Shown piece by piece: positions 1-11,482 of a stretch of 64,000 nucleotides of DNA (position 1 is its first letter; each line of letters begins with the position of its first letter). The position numbers were made by a program, and so were the translations under genes. The stretch is from Leucocoprinus leucothites (Eukaryota > Basidiomycota > Agaricomycetes > Agaricales > Agaricaceae). The notes under the pieces were generated by a model that saw only the letters and a list, made by a program, of their open reading frames with translations, ran no database searches and was not told where the DNA came from. Location of the stretch: the NCBI GenBank assembly GCA_013368445.1, contig JAACJO010000006.1:1860001-1924000 (forward strand), written 5' to 3'.

Positions 1-397
1 TGAGATGACGCTTGGGAATGATGAGGATGCTGGGGAGGATGCATGAAAGTTGCTATAGATTAATCTAGCAGTCTGTCGACGATTGAGCTTGTGGGCGTGA
101 ATATATTACCTCGTTAGTCTCTACTCTGACGACAAACTGAGGTTGATTTATACGACGCTAAAGAAACCACTTTTGAGTACTACTGTATATTGAAGCGGTC
201 GTATGTGTAGATGGATATGTGGTGGGGAGACCACGAAGTCAGGCAAGGGTTGGTGCGACTGAATACTCTACGATCAAACCCTACTTCGAGATCCATTTAG
301 GTACTCTTAAGTTAGTCCAACACAGTAGCTAACACTGTGCGGGTAAGAAAAAGACCACCAAGCAAGATACCAACACTAGCCTAGAGAGGTACCCTAC
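1..397. other. intergenic, nothing recognised
   Basis: No coding stretch or RNA gene could be supported here. It lies downstream of the minus-strand MYND gene and should include that gene's 3' UTR. Confidence 0.5.
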
Positions 398-1392
398 TCA
401 CGCCGGTTCGAAATTCGGGTTTCCGGTTTCAATACAGCCCCTCAGATTCTTCTCCCAGTTCTCCACCCATTTAATCCTCTTCATATGAGGCCCAGTGATA
501 CTCCCGAACGGAACGATTTGCACTGCGAGTGGTTTACAGAACACCGCAGCAGCAACTACAAGACCCCTTCCATCACTCTCGCTCTCCTCTCGCATACTCC
601 TCAGTTGATCCACACTCATCTTGCAGGCGCTGTCTATCCGTCCCGCTAACTCGAGCGGCATTACTTCGACTTCATCGAGATTGAAAAATCTCCCTACGTT
701 CCCATCGTTATCTGGATTGTAGACTACCACCACACGGAGGAGGTGCGTTCGCGCACGGGGGAAATATAGTGGGAGTTTCAGGGCATGAATGGTGCTGTAC
801 ATCAGTGTGGAGCCGAAGTATTTGACCCATTTTTCAAGTTTAGCGTCTAGTTCGACGAAGGTGATTCCTGTCGGGTTTTCAGGTAGGCAAGGTGGGTATA
901 AGCCCACAAGATCCTTGAGTTTATCTGCAGCTGCGAGTTGAGCGGCTTGTGCGACGTTCACTGCACAGACTGGTTTGTGTTTCTGATAACGGGAAGATTT
1001 TAATTGAGTCGGATCATACGAACAAACGGATAGCAAGGGCGCACCTTCCAATCTGCAAGTTGGCACTCCGGCGAGCAGTACCTAGACATTTTCCCGATAA
1101 ACACATGTACCAGAAATACAACCATACACCATCCTCCATAGCTCGATTGCAGGATGAAGACAGACAGGGCGGATGATGCGACTTACATGACAGCACGGCA
1201 TTTAGAGCAAAACCTCAACTTAACTTCGGGTGAAGCAACTACCCAGCATTGTGTACATTTCCGAATCGCTTCTGCCATTTTTTCAGCACCATCTCCACTG
1301 TCCGAGCCAGGCTCTACCGAAGGAGTCGAATCAGACGATGCTGTAACAGTAGGCACTTTCCGAGTTTTGTGCTTTCTTGATTTGGGCGGCAT
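398..1392 (-). CDS. MYND-type zinc-finger protein
   Basis: Three exons on the minus strand (1392-1187, 1081-1045, 982-398) give 275 residues. Joining them rebuilds a complete MYND finger that no single ORF contains: Cys46, Cys49, Cys62, Cys65, Cys71, Cys75, His83 and Cys87, in the usual C-x2-C...C-x2-C...C-x3-C...H-x3-C order, with the core MYCSPECQLADWKKHKPVC spread over all three exons. Both introns are GT-AG. I chose the ATG at 1392 (MPPKSRKHK, a basic start) and left out the 23 residues upstream, which lack that character. MYND fingers are usually protein-interaction modules. The remaining 190 or so C-terminal residues show no motif I know, and there is no SET domain. A regulatory role is inference from the finger only. 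Confidence 0.85.
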
Positions 1393-2676
1393 TTGAGAAG
1401 TGATGTATGAATTTGAAATGAGCTTGGAGGAAAGTAGCAAAGAACAGTGATTTGAATACAAGCTGGATGAGGACTAGGAATAGGAGGCCAACCGACGAGG
1501 ATTAGTACTTGATAAAAGACACACACAGCACATGTATCATTACGTCTGTTGAGACGGCATATGCCGAGCGGTTAAGTATAACAAAATTCCCTGAAATCAG
1601 TCGCTATCCGAGCTCACTCGCAGTGTGCGACCAAGGTGTTCACAGAATGACACGGTAAGCACTCAAAACGGGGAACATCACTATTCTAACTCAAAAGGAC
1701 GGCGAGGCGACTCTATTCATTTTTGGAGAGCCTGAGGTAAGCGCTCAGTCCAATTTACTTACGACTTTCTATGGTATAATGACCTAGAGCACCAACCCGA
1801 TGTCCGGCGGTGAATTATCCGAATCGGTTGTACACTTTGTGCGATCTATTTCTGCCACATAAACGATACAGGTCGCTGCTTAATCCTTGTCAGAGGATTC
1901 CGGTCCGACGATGCGAAGGTTGTATAGTCACTAGGAGACTCAGCCCTCCCAGATCGTCTACTTTTGGGAGGAACGGGGACAGAGGGGGAACAATTTAAAA
2001 TTGACATCTCTAGTACTAATTAAATTGTTCAACTGAGTCTGTGATCACCGTCGGGATTGCCATGTACCACTCTCCTTTACGTTCTCTCTATTCCGAAAAC
2101 ATAAATTATCTCAGTCCCTTCATCAGCCCAGGGCCGTTTCCCGGTATGCAATTTCCAAAGATTTCTTGCAACCTCATTGGCAGGGTTACACTGCACAACC
2201 GAGTGCTCAGTTTGGGTGCTTACTGGGTACCTGAGTAGGGTATCACTCAGACGTTCGAAGGGACGCTTGCGTGGTGGCTCCGGTTCCACTGCAGACTGGT
2301 GATCTGCCACTCGGTCTCTCTTTTCCATGCTCGGCCAGTGGTAACACGGTATACGAGAAGGATAAATGCAATAATCTAAAAGACAGGCCGTTCACTTCAC
2401 GAATTACTATTGCCAGAATTGATTCCACGTACCCGAATGAAGGGTTCTGTTCCAGTGAATAACATTGCTCCCGGCAACGTCGTGGTAGCGAGGTGGCCTT
2501 TCTTGTGAACAAGGGCTGTGGATACAAGTTCTCCGAGCATCCAGATAAGTCGAGAGAGAGAATGATTCAATAAGGATGGAGATCACGGTTGTGTACTGAC
2601 GCGCATATTCGGATAGGCCTAGTAGATCGCATATCCAGGGGATGAAAGATCGGTATTATGACGAGCTTAAACCAAG
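1393..2676. other. intergenic, nothing recognised
   Basis: Promoter side of the MYND gene and downstream side of the membrane-protein gene. The ORFs here are short, lack recognisable motifs, and none continues across plausible splice sites. Confidence 0.5.
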
Positions 2677-3443
2677 CTAAGACGTATCCAATATCTCAAT
2701 ATGGCGCCTACGCACAATAGCAATTCGGGTGGAAATTAAAATAGTGGTAATTGAGGCGATTGAGATACTGAGACTTTGTGAAGCAAGGGGTAGCGAGGGA
2801 AGGACCTGTCGGCTATAAAGATTCGGATGACGAAGAATAACATTCTCAGCTATCTGAACCCCTAAAATGTCGCGGTAAGGTGTATCAGTACACTATTTCA
2901 TTAAGTCTCTTGAAATAGCTCACCCGTGAATGCGACAAAAAGCAGCACTGGGACGAGGATGATCAAGACTGCATTCCCTGTGGTACTCCAGACTATCCAC
3001 GTGCGCCAGATCTAAGGACAGTCATGAGATAGGATCTGAGACTTGGAATGTCAACTTACTTGCATTACAGTTGTTAAAATGTCAACAACAAACATTGCAG
3101 TATCAACCGCGCAGGAAATTGGAAGACCGGAGACAACATTGCTGAGTTCGTACGCAAGCCCGCCTCCTGGTTCTTGACCTTGATCAATGTGCGATATTTG
3201 TATGATTCGATTATCCAGCGCGAGACTGATCAATCCCATCGCCATCACGAGGGATATATATGCGATTGTACCGATGTTTCGTCTCCTTTGGCACGGGTCC
3301 TTGAGCTGTCGGAACAACAATGGAACACAAAGACAATATAAGGTGAACGAAATCCCATAAAGGGCTCCATTAACCGTTGTTCTCCCGAAAAGATCAACGG
3401 ATTCGACTAGGAATAGATAGGCAGTTGCAGATGGTGAGGTCAT
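2677..3443 (-). CDS. multi-pass membrane protein of a basidiomycete type
   Basis: Three exons (3443-3060, 3011-2924, 2861-2677) with canonical GTAAGT/TAG and GTGAGC/TAG introns encode about 218 residues. Hydrophobic segments lie near residues 24-45 (GALYGISFTLYCLCVPLLF), 60-80, 105-128, 140-160 and 180-200, so five or more membrane spans are likely. Agaricomycete genomes hold large families of such proteins (annotated as DUF6533-like or simply transmembrane proteins) with no known function; assigning it to that class is my recollection of the look of the family. The last exon ends with a short basic, charged tail; a further 3' exon through a donor just before VRRRHIE cannot be excluded. It is the only credible gene between 1.4 and 11.4 kb. 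Confidence 0.7.
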
Positions 3444-6400
3444 GCGTGTTCATGGGGATCAAGTTCAGGCCACTGGGGATTTGGCATTCCTCCTGAAGTA
3501 CGACGTAGATATATGCTCGCAGCCCTGGTACAAATCCGAAGTCGATACCAGTCGTATTGGTTCGACTGATACAGAACCTATTGCATCAACATGATATTAT
3601 TGCAGTAACCGAGAGTACTGCCCAAAGAATGCAGACGTTGTAACTGAGGTTGAGGATCTTCTTGATGTCTGCAGCTAAATGTGAGTGTGGGTAAGACACC
3701 CTAATAGATGTGTTGGGGAAGACGAATACAGAGTCTGGATATCAATCAAGGCGTGTAAACTGGAGCCCAAAACGAGGTATTTGGTCTTGACAGTGGCGGT
3801 GGTGATTGATTACTACCAGTTTTCCGGCGGCGGACATAGAGTCCAGAGGGCAAAAACCTTGATTGAACGTTTGAACAAGTGCTTACCGTTCTGGTGGTTC
3901 GTTGTGTACACGGAGTCTTCAGGCTCATAGGGATCTCGTGCGCGAAGAGAAGCAGGGGTGAGCAGCTAAAACCATCTGGTGTTCTAGTGTGATACATATG
4001 TATCCCATTAATAAAACACCGTATAAAGCGTCGAGGTAGAGAATGTACCCCTTGCTCGAGATAAAAAAATGTCGAAAAGCAGTTACTGTGAGATAGAAGG
4101 CCTTGTAAGCAAATAGACGTAGAGGATTCTTTCAATCGGATAGACGGTAAATAGAAGCCTGCGAATCGTTTCGTTAGCTTTCCTAGAACATGTCAGCTCA
4201 CAGTTAGGCAGAACTTGAATAGTACCGCTTTCGACCACCAAGCTCAGCTCTAGCCCGTTATTCACTAACAGAAGTAATCCCAGCGACCCGGAGTTCCAAC
4301 CATCTGCTGTCATAAGCGGCGATGAATTCGATATGTGATGTTCTTAGTTGCGAGCTGTCCGCTGTTGTCCGTGCAGGCAGTTAAGATGGGTGAAGGTTGC
4401 TCCCCGTTTCCCTCGGAAGGCACTTGATGGGGTTGCGGAACCAGCCGAATCACTCGGCCATACCACCATGATCCTCTTATGATCCTCTGGCAGTCTCCTA
4501 CGATGAGTCAGAGGATTTTCGTGTAAGATGGCGCAAAACTCCAGGACATGACGGTACTTACTACTAAAGCCTCCAGAGCCTTCATCCTACTGGTTCTCCA
4601 CCGTTCTCCAGACTTCACCCTGCCACGCTGGTGCATATGACCAAACGCCGCACATCAGATAAACCTTCCAGAACATTCCCGTACAGGCACTTAGAAGGCG
4701 TTAATGCACCAGTGAAGGCGGACCACGATTTGTGTCACCACCCTACGCACCCGGAGTCCTCTGCGGAATGAAATCTGACAAGCACTGCGGCTAGCGGGTG
4801 TTTGATGATTATTTAGACCCTCCGAGTTGTTCACTCCGCGAAATGGTCGCCCAGTGTACAGATGCAGGTGAGTACTAAACGTTTGGGCGCATCATCGCTT
4901 TCGTGAATACCAAATACCGTTTACTCAAGGGCCCCGGAGTGCCTGAGGTAACAGGACAATGGTTTTTATTTACTAGTCTGGGTGCAGACCTGACATGCTA
5001 CAGGTCTCATTTGTGTTGCCAAGATCCTTCGGAAGGCTCGCATCTTCCAGTTCAGGCAACTCAAAGCTTTGTCCTTGGTCTAAGTAATTTCAGGCTGGAA
5101 ATAATAACATTGTCGCAACTAGGTGTATCATAACGTCTTGCTAGCTGTCTGTGCTAAGGCATCCGCAATGGAACTCTAAGCGAGCTGGAGGGAACAATTT
5201 GTTTACACCTGCTATGCCCGATTTGTGTTCTTTTCTGGTCGGCGACACGGGGTGTGCGGGCAATTGCGCAATAATTGCAAAGGTGCAGGGACGAGCGTTC
5301 GGTATATACTCACGAAAAACCTCTGCCTGTCAATTCTATCAGAGATTATCTGCCAAAAGCTCGACCGGTGAGCTACCACCTCACTCATGTCTGAACGCTA
5401 CTTAGCTTCGGGGTGGCCCTCCTCACCCCAGCAGTCGGGATAATCCCTCTTCTTAGTCTTGGTTGCTAATACTAGCTGCTACTTTCTTGTGATCTATTTC
5501 TGGAACATCGGTTATCAACCAAATTTGGAATTCCTCGACGATAAAACATTCCCCGGTAATCCACGCGCCAATGGGCCAATAGGCGCTAACCACTCTAGAG
5601 ATAAGAAACTTCCAACCGGTGATCGCCCTCGTCGCCCTCATGACCTGACTACAGCGCTTTACGATAGCTGACAACCTCTGACAACCCACATAGTCTTCTA
5701 GTCCCCAGGCTGCACTCCACTTAAGAATTTTGTTGAGGATGCCAGCTGAGCCGTAGCGGCAGATAGTAACAGGAATGATTTATTCAATTCCGATCAGGTT
5801 ACCTGCACGACACCCAATGCGTCAGCGACGGGGTGTCCTCCACGTCACATCATACATAATGCAGACCACCCCTTTGTGTGATAAGCAACTAGAAGCTAGA
5901 AGCCGTACAACCAGGGTCCATTGCTGCTGGATACATATTGCGGTTTATTCCTTTGTATCAGTTCTGCATTGAATTCTCCCACTCACCAGGGACCATGATT
6001 TCTGGGGCATATGGGGCCTGGCTTCGATTTGACTCCTTAGGCTAGAAGCTTGCCTTTGAAAAGGTTCGTCAAGAGAAGGAACACCACGACGAGTGCCCCA
6101 GACGTAGCCCAAGCCTTTTATCTGGACATGTGCTGCGAAGCTTTGAGGGATTGATTCGCGCTCAATAGCATTGGACCACTTGCGGTGGCTGAGAAGCTGG
6201 ACCCGTATATCATACTTCCAGAGCACATTGCGCGCCAAGCCAGTGGCGCTTATGTGTAGTTTCTGTGGCCGCCCGAGAGAAAAGGGCTCGTACAATTTTC
6301 ACCAATGAGCTTGAGACGGATGGTTCGCGAAGACATCGTACGATGTCGAAAGGGCATTTGTGGAAGAAGGTGGGAACAATTGGAAGTGATGTTCATTCGG

Positions 6401-9400
6401 ACATATGCCAAAATATGTGTTAGCGTTGAACTGGTGCAGTTCTTCTCACCACACTCGTTGATAATCCGCGCTCGGCGGTTGGGAGCAAATATCTGTTTAA
6501 ACATGCATAGATATTCCCATAACCACTTTACAGCATGCTATTGGATATGAACCCATACCCTGAAACACGAAATAAGCTGTTTGTTGATGTTCTTCTCACC
6601 CTGTCAATCGCCTCGCTCAACGAATCAAGTGTATCAGTCAAAAGGATACGAGATACACGTTCCACGACGTCAATTGAGGTCGCTATTGTGTCGTTATGGT
6701 TGCCAGCGTTGAGCGTGGTTTAAGCCGTTGCAACAGAATCGAGACGGAATTCGGTGATCATGATACGAATTGAATGTGAGAAGTCAATGAACAAGAAGTT
6801 TGGAAGATGCAGTGCTTTGTGTACTTGTGTTGTCCACCACAAGTGCACACGACCTACTATAGGGGTGACACGGGTGTCCAAGTGACCTCGCCATTCGCAT
6901 CAACTCTTGGGGGGATGGATTCGGGTTCTATTTTTAGTTGTGATCTCACACAGAACTGCCAAGTATTTTGTTTTGATAGCGAAAAAGAAGTTTAGTTTGG
7001 GCCACGACTCATCCGAGCGGCGTCGTATCGAGTCGGAGGAGAAGGGGTTGCAACGCCCCTAGCACATTTACTTACACCACCACGCGATCATTCGAATCAA
7101 CCGCACGTACTCTAGCGATGTCAGTGGTCAAGCACAAAGCGTGATATCGTTGAGAAGTCCCCGGGTACGCGAGTAGCACTGAACCGCCGACCTTCCCAAA
7201 GGGCCACCACCACCCGCCGTTCCGTCCAACTCGACGTTTGGTATGGACGCCAAATTATCGACCAATCAGACCACCACTGATGAAGTGGGGTGACATTGAA
7301 CATACGTATTTATTCACAACTCACAAAGATTATTTATAGCGCATATCTTGAGGCTGTACTGAACCTCCTGTGGGGCAGGAGGCCCTGGGCTTCGTGCATC
7401 ATAGTCCATGGGTCACTCAACCAATGATCGTATGTTATATCTCTGCTTATAACCTCGGTTAGGGGTGTTCCGAGGGTGAATAATGACCTGTACTCATAAG
7501 GATGACAGCCGAGTGATAAGCCAATGGCGTATATCTATATATCTCAATAAGGCCTACTGGTATGGTATACGGACTGTATGCTATGTATATGTTCTATAGG
7601 TTATTTATGGCACGGAAGGACTAGCTTGCCAATGGTAATCGCGATGTTGTCCGAGGGTGTTTGTGAGGGGGTGAGAGGTCTAAAAGAGTAGATTGCTCGC
7701 ATTTAGGATCGGAAGTATCGGAAAGCTGAGTCCGAACGGTAGGGTCGGGTCAGAGTGTAATTGCCGTCTAAAGTTGAGATTGAGGTCGCCGCTTCTGTTG
7801 CACCTTCGGGATACACATTCTCACTTTTTTGAGGATGGTGTTTTGAATATGACTCGACGGGGTATGAGCGGTGTCTACTATACCATAAGTAACACGTCGG
7901 AGTGGTAGCTTAAGGTTCTTTTTGGTATGTATCTTGATGCTCACTTCAGCGATTATCTCGGAAGATAGTAACTTAGATGAGCATTCTACCACCACCACCA
8001 CCACCACCACCACCAATACCACGTGCAACGTGTTAGTGGTACCACCGCATACGACATAGCAGTCAGGGTAAGCCATGGAGGAGAGCGGGGGATCCGCAAC
8101 AGTTCATTAAGGGCTAATATTGGAAGGCTCTCTAAAAGAGCGTCAAGATACGCCAGCCAAATGGATTGATTGAATTTGCCACAACTGCCATTTACAACTA
8201 GCGCCAGTGAGAAAATAAAGAAAAGACACTCGAGTGCCACCCCCTTCATTTGTCTCACTAGTGGTAGAGTTCGGTTCTGTCTACCATTGAGTTCACTCGC
8301 TGTGAACTCCACGATGCTGGCTCGTTAGCTTAAACAATAGGGCGGTGCTAACGCTCGGCGAGGACTTTTCGCGGAAAGGCACAGGGGCTTGGTGCGCGGT
8401 CTCTTGTGTGCTGCGACTTCATAGGACCAGCGACCTGGGCATGAGAGTTTATTAATTAGAGAGGAAAACTTCCCCGGAATCACTGAAGCACTGCTAAGAT
8501 GACGATGATAATCATTCCAGTGAACAGCCTTTGTACTTGGGACAAACCGCTCGAAGACTAACTTGGCGTCGGAAAATGTTAATTCAGATGGATATCTTTT
8601 GTCGGAGTTCTCAGATGTCCATGATACCGAGTCTCTCCATCTTTATCTATTAAACAAAGAAATGCTTAGCTTAAGCTGTGCCACTGGGTAGAAGAAGTTG
8701 GAGCTTAAGCTTTTCAATGTAAATAGAATGCGCTTGGTATCACGGTTTAGACTCTTGGGTCGTTCTTGGCATTGATAACGAGGCGTTGTTCCCTTGAGCC
8801 TTGTAATACTTCGTTGGTGTCGTCAGTTGGCTGTGTACTGTGCATCACGTTTGGAGTAGCCCAAGCTCAAACTAGTATTAGCTCCGACTGATGGTGTTGA
8901 CAATGGTGATGGATTGAAGCTTTTAGTGGTGGAGATGAGAGTACAAATCATGATGTAGAAACCTCGACCATACAGAAGTGCATATGCAATGAAAACGCTT
9001 GGCATTCTTCGTATACTAAAGCAAGTTTAGTCTAGTTTGGTGTAGTGCGATCTTGGACGTACTGCGTTGCTTGGGTGCCAATGTGCAACATAAAAACTTC
9101 TTGACTACCTCCGGTGTGATGCGGATAGCTACTATAGAGATTGACATCAATACTTACCATTCTTATTCATTCGACACTGCCAGTATTCGACCAAAGAAAC
9201 TCTCGGTTTGGAGCCCCTCTTCAACGATCGAAGTATCACACAAGTACATTAAATTATTGAAGGGTCTTGGTGCTCTTGGCATGTTGAGTACCCGGGCCAC
9301 TCCATCAGGGTTTAGACAGTATGTATCAATGAAGTGATTTTTGTTCGAGGTTCAAAGTTGGGATCATTTTGAACTGTTGCCGAGCAAAGGGCTTCTTCGT

Positions 9401-11330
9401 CGGAGGAAAAAAAATGATCAGCGAGCTGAGCGTTTTGCCAAGCAAGTTGTGGCATTTTCGTTCACTAGAATAGCGAGAGGCCGAGAGAATTAGCGTTATC
9501 TTTGGATAGTCTTGGTCTTGGGACTTAACATCATGCCCAACGGCAGTGTAACGATGAACGGTTTTTCCTGCTATTCGACCCGATCCGCGGGTAAATCAGG
9601 GTGTGGTGTTGCTGCGCAGAATACTCGTGTTGGAGTGATGCATGAAAGAGTCGAACTCTGAATTGTGAATGAAGGAATGAGAGGATGTTGTTGAAGGTAT
9701 CGGTCAGGCCTCGGGGCTGCCAGTGATAGGCGTAGCGAAAGGCTTCAAACTAGGTGTTGCGGTGTCAAGGCGGGTGTAGAGAATGGTAACGGTCGGACAT
9801 CAATGTGAATTGTGATTGGTTTAGACACTGAGGGTACTAAGTACCAAGGTGGTTTGATTAGTATGAACTCGAGCCCCCGGTCGACAATCAGGCTTAACAG
9901 CAGCGACATCCTACATCATGGAGTGCTCGGTATGCACCGGAAATAGCATATGTACTTACCCTGGCCAAGCTGGCCTTGGATGAAATGAACCAGTCCAAGA
10001 AGCGCATGAACCGGTTAGCCAAGTACAGTAGATCCTGATCGGTCGTAAAAGGTGATACTATTAGACGCTTGCTTTGTGTCGTATATACTTCACCACTAGG
10101 TCAATGCTGAGAGAGATCAAAGAGCATTGGCGTTCGATCATAGTCACCGGCTCTGCGGGTAGGCATCTCCGGAAATACCGTATAAGGACACCGTGTTTGG
10201 GTGCGAGGTACAATATGACAATCGGATGGTGGTACTTTATTACCTCAGGGTACTGATATTTCCATCGTCATGTCATATTAATCCCATTCCGCTCATATAC
10301 ATGGTAGGTGTATATTTTTGGGTCTGTGGGGCGTTCGGGAGACGGGAAATTTACCGATTGTCTGTGTGAGGGCGAGTCGAGAAGAAAGAGCGTCGGTAAA
10401 ATTGTTTCAACAAGAATTTCGTTCCTCAATTTACTTCTCTATTTTTCGTTGCTGTGGTTGATCGAGGTGAGTTTCCTTCTATGTCGAATGGACTCCGGCA
10501 TCCGAGTTTTCCGCGCCGCAATGGGTGGTTATATATAGCCATTAGCCAGAGGTATGCGCCCTTGGTAAAATTTCGCGGATAGGGTCATAGGAGGGCTCGA
10601 GAAGAGGGGCGAATACTCAGCACCAGCCTGGCTTTGCCCGCATCCTGCGCAAGAGTTGGCCAGCTGGGAATGGAGGAGCAGAAGATGCCCGGTGTGAGCG
10701 TACAAGTGACGTCACTCCGTTCAAAACCGACAGAGAGCACAAATTGGTCGAGTGCACATGTACGGTATTATTTTTACTTTTTCACGTTTACTGCCCTCAT
10801 GCGCTGCGAGTGAGCAGTGCGTTGAGCGGGTCGCTGGGCACATTGTCTAGCACGGCGGGTGCTGTCGTCGTCCATCATTGTGAAAAATAATTCTAGAAAC
10901 GAACTGTCAGTGGACATCGGAGGGTAAGCGATCAGCAAGTATCTACGGGGGGTAAGCACATGCCGCGGCATGGACGGCATGGAGGCGATATGACCCGCTG
11001 GTCCGAAAAAGGCAGGCAGCCGAAGCTGGGCTGTCCGACGAGGAGCCGGGTGGTTCCTGCCGGCACAACCGATTAGAACGATAGAGTAAGGTGAGATGAC
11101 GGGTGGCTGGGGAATGTGGACGGCAGTGAGGGATTATGGCCGGTGGCCCGTGCGTTGTTGTTGTGTGTCGTAACGCACGCGGGGCTGGCGCTAGACCTCG
11201 GTGGGACGGGCGTGGGGACAGAAGAGAGCCGGGCCAGTTCGCGAGAGGAACGAGCTGGATGGAGGATGAAGCGAGTGCGATCTGTGTGGTTGTGTTTGGT
11301 AGGTTGATCGTAGAGAATAAAAGCCAACAT
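3444..11330. other. long gene-poor tract
   Basis: Almost 8 kb in which I could build no multi-exon gene. The ORFs are mostly under 130 codons, many open only from TTG, CTG or GTG, and none shows a domain. A minus-strand ORF at 5945-6295 and a plus-strand one at 9053-9337 look the most protein-like but have neither motif nor splice continuation. I see no terminal repeats or transposase. The final kilobase carries the proton-pump promoter. Decayed mobile DNA is possible but not shown. Confidence 0.45.
7988..8015. repeat. (ACC)n microsatellite
   Basis: About nine perfect tandem copies of ACC (GGT on the other strand) in the gene-poor tract. The Trp or His/Pro runs in overlapping ORFs are products of this repeat and not evidence of coding. 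Confidence 0.95.
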
Positions 11331-11482
11331 ATCGTCCGCCGCCCTCGCTTTCTCCTCTCCACTACTTCATATCCCACTCGTCCCTGGGTCTCAGCCACTA
11401 GACTATCCCGTCTATCTCTGTCTAAGCCCCGCCCCCTGGGTCCTCTCTCCCGCGGCCATCCAGCACCCGCTGCCCCCTCGCC
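11331..11482 (+). promoter_or_regulatory. pyrimidine-rich leader/promoter of the proton-pump gene
   Basis: The 150 bases before the pump ATG are strikingly C/T-rich on the coding strand. Pyrimidine tracts like this are common at core promoters and 5' leaders of highly expressed fungal genes. No exact TATA or start site could be fixed. Confidence 0.5.

Noticed and set aside
7986..8312. Minus-strand ORF ending in a tryptophan run
   Set aside because: The run is the (ACC)n microsatellite read in reverse.
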